From an uncultured bacterium (GTDB taxonomy: Bacteria > Verrucomicrobiota > Kiritimatiellia > RFP12 > UBA1067), in assembly GCA_902779075.1 (NCBI GenBank), contig CACZAK010000276.1, forward strand, positions 1-7,216: a stretch of 7,216 nucleotides of DNA, in the 5' to 3' direction. Of this stretch, positions 5,259 to 7,216 are shown piece after piece. The first letter of the stretch is position 1. Each line of letters starts with the position of its first letter. A program made the position numbers and the translations under genes. The notes below the pieces were generated by a model that did no database searches, was not told the origin of the DNA, and saw nothing but the letters and a program-made list of their open reading frames with translations.

Positions 5259-7216
5259 GGCTCCAGTGCGTGCCCACCACGCCCACCTGCTCGCCGTTGG
5301 CCGTGCCCCAGTTGGGCGCGGCGTTCTGGAAGACGATGCCGCGCAGGGTGATGTAGTCGCGGTGCTCCTCGATCGGGTAGAAGCACGCGGGACGGGTGAC
5401 GAGTTCCGGCGTGACGACGTTGGGGTCCTGCTCGAACGCCGCGAGGATGCGCCCCGTCACCATGCCCGGAATCAGCGCGGCACTGCCAGGCGGAAGTAAC
5501 TTCGCGGCGGCGTCGTACTTGTAGGAATGCCCGCCGAAGAGGAAGAGTACCTGGACGGACTTGACGTCGGCGGCGGCATCCGGCAGGACCACGGCGGTTT
5601 CACGGAACTTGTCCCAGCCGCCGGTCGCCTTCAGAAACGCCTTCGCCAGCAGTTGCGTCGGCGAATTGGCGTCGTAGAAGTACGCCACGGCGTCCGTGCT
5701 CTGTGAGGAGGTCTTGAGCGTGACGCGCCTCGCCTCCGGCGTCGAGAGGTCGAGGCCGTCGTATCTGGTTCTGCTGTATTCCCCGTGTTTTCCCCTCTTC
5801 TTCAGCCTGTGCGAGCCGAACGCCACGGAATCGATGTTGACGATCGGCCTGCCGAATTGCGCGTTCTGGTCCCAGAAAAGCTCGACGGGGTGCGTCTTCA
5901 GCGCCTTGCCGCCCTGAATCACCCAGGCGCGCAGGTGGCGCTTGCCGTAGGGTTCGAACCAGTCGCCGAAGATGAAGTCGGTGAACGGGTTCATGCCCCG
6001 GAACGAGTCGTACCGCACCTTCGCCATCCAGAGCCCGTCGGGACGCCGCGTCCATCCGGTCACGGGGTCGGCGCCGGTCACGACCACGCGCTCGCCCTTT
6101 GCCGCGCGGTAGACGATCGGCGCGTCCGCGCGCCCCGCGTGCGCGGGCTTCACCCATTCGCGGTACGTCCCGCCGCGGATCGTCACCGTGTCGCCGGCCT
6201 TCGCCACGTCCGCCGCGCGCTGGATGGTGCGCCACGGCCGCGCCGCCGAGCCGTCCGCCGCGTCGTCGCCGTCGGGCGCGACGAAGTACTCCGCCGTCGG
6301 TACCGCAGACGGCGAAAGCGCGGCACCCGCCGCGGATGCCGCAGGATAAGGATACTGGCAGGACGGCTCCGGAAAGTCCTGATTGACGAAGACCGGCTTT
6401 CCGAGGCGCTTGGAATCGACCGGCCTGAACGCCGGCGGCTTCGATCCCGCCGGGGGCGTGATCGTGACCGCGCCAGTGGCATCGTCCACTTTCCAGCATC
6501 CGGCGGGCACCATCCAGTTGTCCTCGTAACGGCTGGGAAGCAGGTCTTTCGCGTTGCGGGGATCGACCGCGAGGATGTTGTTCATGAAGACGAACGCCCC
6601 GTTCGGATTCGGCACCTCGTCGATCGACTCGAGCGTCACCGAATGCGGCTTGAACACGGGCGTGCAGCGGGTGTCGTTCTGAATGTGGTATTTGCCGAGG
6701 ATCCGGTTGCCGACGAACGCCACGTTCTGGGCGCAGGTGAAGGTCGCCTGGGGGGAGAGCATGTCGTTGCCCTCGACGAGAATCGGCCCGTGGTCGACTT
6801 CAAGGAACACGTCGCTCCAGTTGTTCGCCCACAGCCTGTTCCCGACCACGCGCGCGCCCTGCGACATCCAGTCGAGCCAGATGCCGCCGTACCCGCCATT
6901 GTGGTGGATGCGGTTGTTGCGTATCGTCACGTCCACCGAGCAGAGCAGCTTGAGGCCCGCCATGTCCGCGCCGCCGTAGCGCTTTTTCCAGTTGCAGTGG
7001 AAGATCTCGCAGTCCTCGATCGTCGAGAACGCCGCGCCGAGGGAGCTGTGGATGCCGCTCTGCCCGCATTCGGACACCTTGCAGCGGCGCACGACGTGGT
7101 GTCCCACGCGTTCCCACCCGTTGCTCGCGGCGCGCTTGATCGTGTCGTAGTAGCACCGCACGAACGGGCCGGCGTTGTCGAACTCGTCGCCGTGCTTGCC
7201 GAGCGTTATGCCGTCG
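5254..7216 (-). CDS. Right-handed parallel beta-helix protein, partial 5' end, tandem-duplicated
   Basis: The frame is open from the right edge to the five-G run at 5254-5258. Beyond that it continues to a stop at 4588 only as Arg-rich, non-protein-like sequence. Order of parts: 7216-6364 is a beta-helix C-terminal segment with Asn-rich rungs. About 6360-6292 is an Ala/Pro-rich linker, 'AASAAGAALSPSAVPTA', resembling the end of a signal peptide. 6291-6070 is the entry domain: 'EYFVAPDGDDAADGS', 'RPWRTIQRAADVAKAGD', 'VTIRGGTYREWV', 'GERVVVTGAD', as in DUF1565-type beta-helix proteins. About 5735-5530 may be a CBM6-like beta-sandwich ('ATGGWDKFRETAVVLP...VQVLFLFGG'). About 5370-5260 restarts the helix ('RDYITLRGIVFQNAAPNWG'). 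Such proteins are secreted and usually act on or bind polysaccharide. No catalytic residues can be assigned, so lyase activity is not claimed. Its own start and any signal peptide lie outside the window. Confidence 0.8.
6364..7216. repeat. Direct repeat copy B (C-terminal beta-helix segment), open at window edge
   Basis: This is the partner of 4398-5250. The window ends three bases short of the position matching the G-run where copy A loses frame, so it cannot be seen whether copy B carries four or five Gs there. The true repeat probably continues beyond the edge. Confidence 0.9.

Overview
The window looks like bacterial chromosome from a GC-rich, secretion-oriented organism. The mix is secreted parallel beta-helix proteins, a secreted thioredoxin-fold protein, a UroD-type methyltransferase, 'cacaaag' 9-mer repeats and AT-rich 'tttcca' repeats. 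This fits the PVC superphylum (Kiritimatiellota, Lentisphaerota or Verrucomicrobiota) best. That placement is an inference from gene style, not from a marker gene. All supported genes lie on the minus strand, so transcription runs from high to low coordinates.

Right part (4344-7216): part of a large beta-helix protein with a tandem duplication. An ~850-bp C-terminal segment is present twice at a constant offset of 1966 bp (4398-5250 and 6364-7216). The two are joined in frame by a segment holding an N-terminal beta-helix entry domain and a possible CBM6-like domain. One extra G in a five-G run (5254-5258) breaks the frame. Removing it gives one open frame from the window edge to the stop at 4344, and a repeat period of exactly 655 codons. 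The upstream end lies outside the window.

Middle (2467-4262): a sigma70-type promoter drives a toxin-antitoxin pair, a RelB/DinJ-type antitoxin overlapping a PIN-domain toxin by ATGA. Twelve bases downstream is a UroD/MtaA/CmuA-type protein whose Shine-Dalgarno overlaps the toxin stop codon, so the three genes probably form one transcription unit. A hairpin about 60 nt past the last gene may end it.

Intergenic region (1782-2466): no gene I can support. It holds a 27-bp run of three 'cacaaag'-type 9-mers, and a 200-bp element (2062-2261) that looks like a miniature inverted-repeat element. Its ends are inverted repeats of about 35 nt that can themselves form hairpins, and it encloses four units at an exact 22-bp period, two of them carrying the perfect palindrome TGGTGCGCACCA. 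This element is the most unusual structure in the window.

Left part (1-1781): a strong sigma70-like promoter drives a secreted protein with a C-terminal thioredoxin fold (WCYWC). After a 108-bp gap filled with 'tttcca' repeats comes the start of a second secreted protein of unknown function that runs off the left edge.
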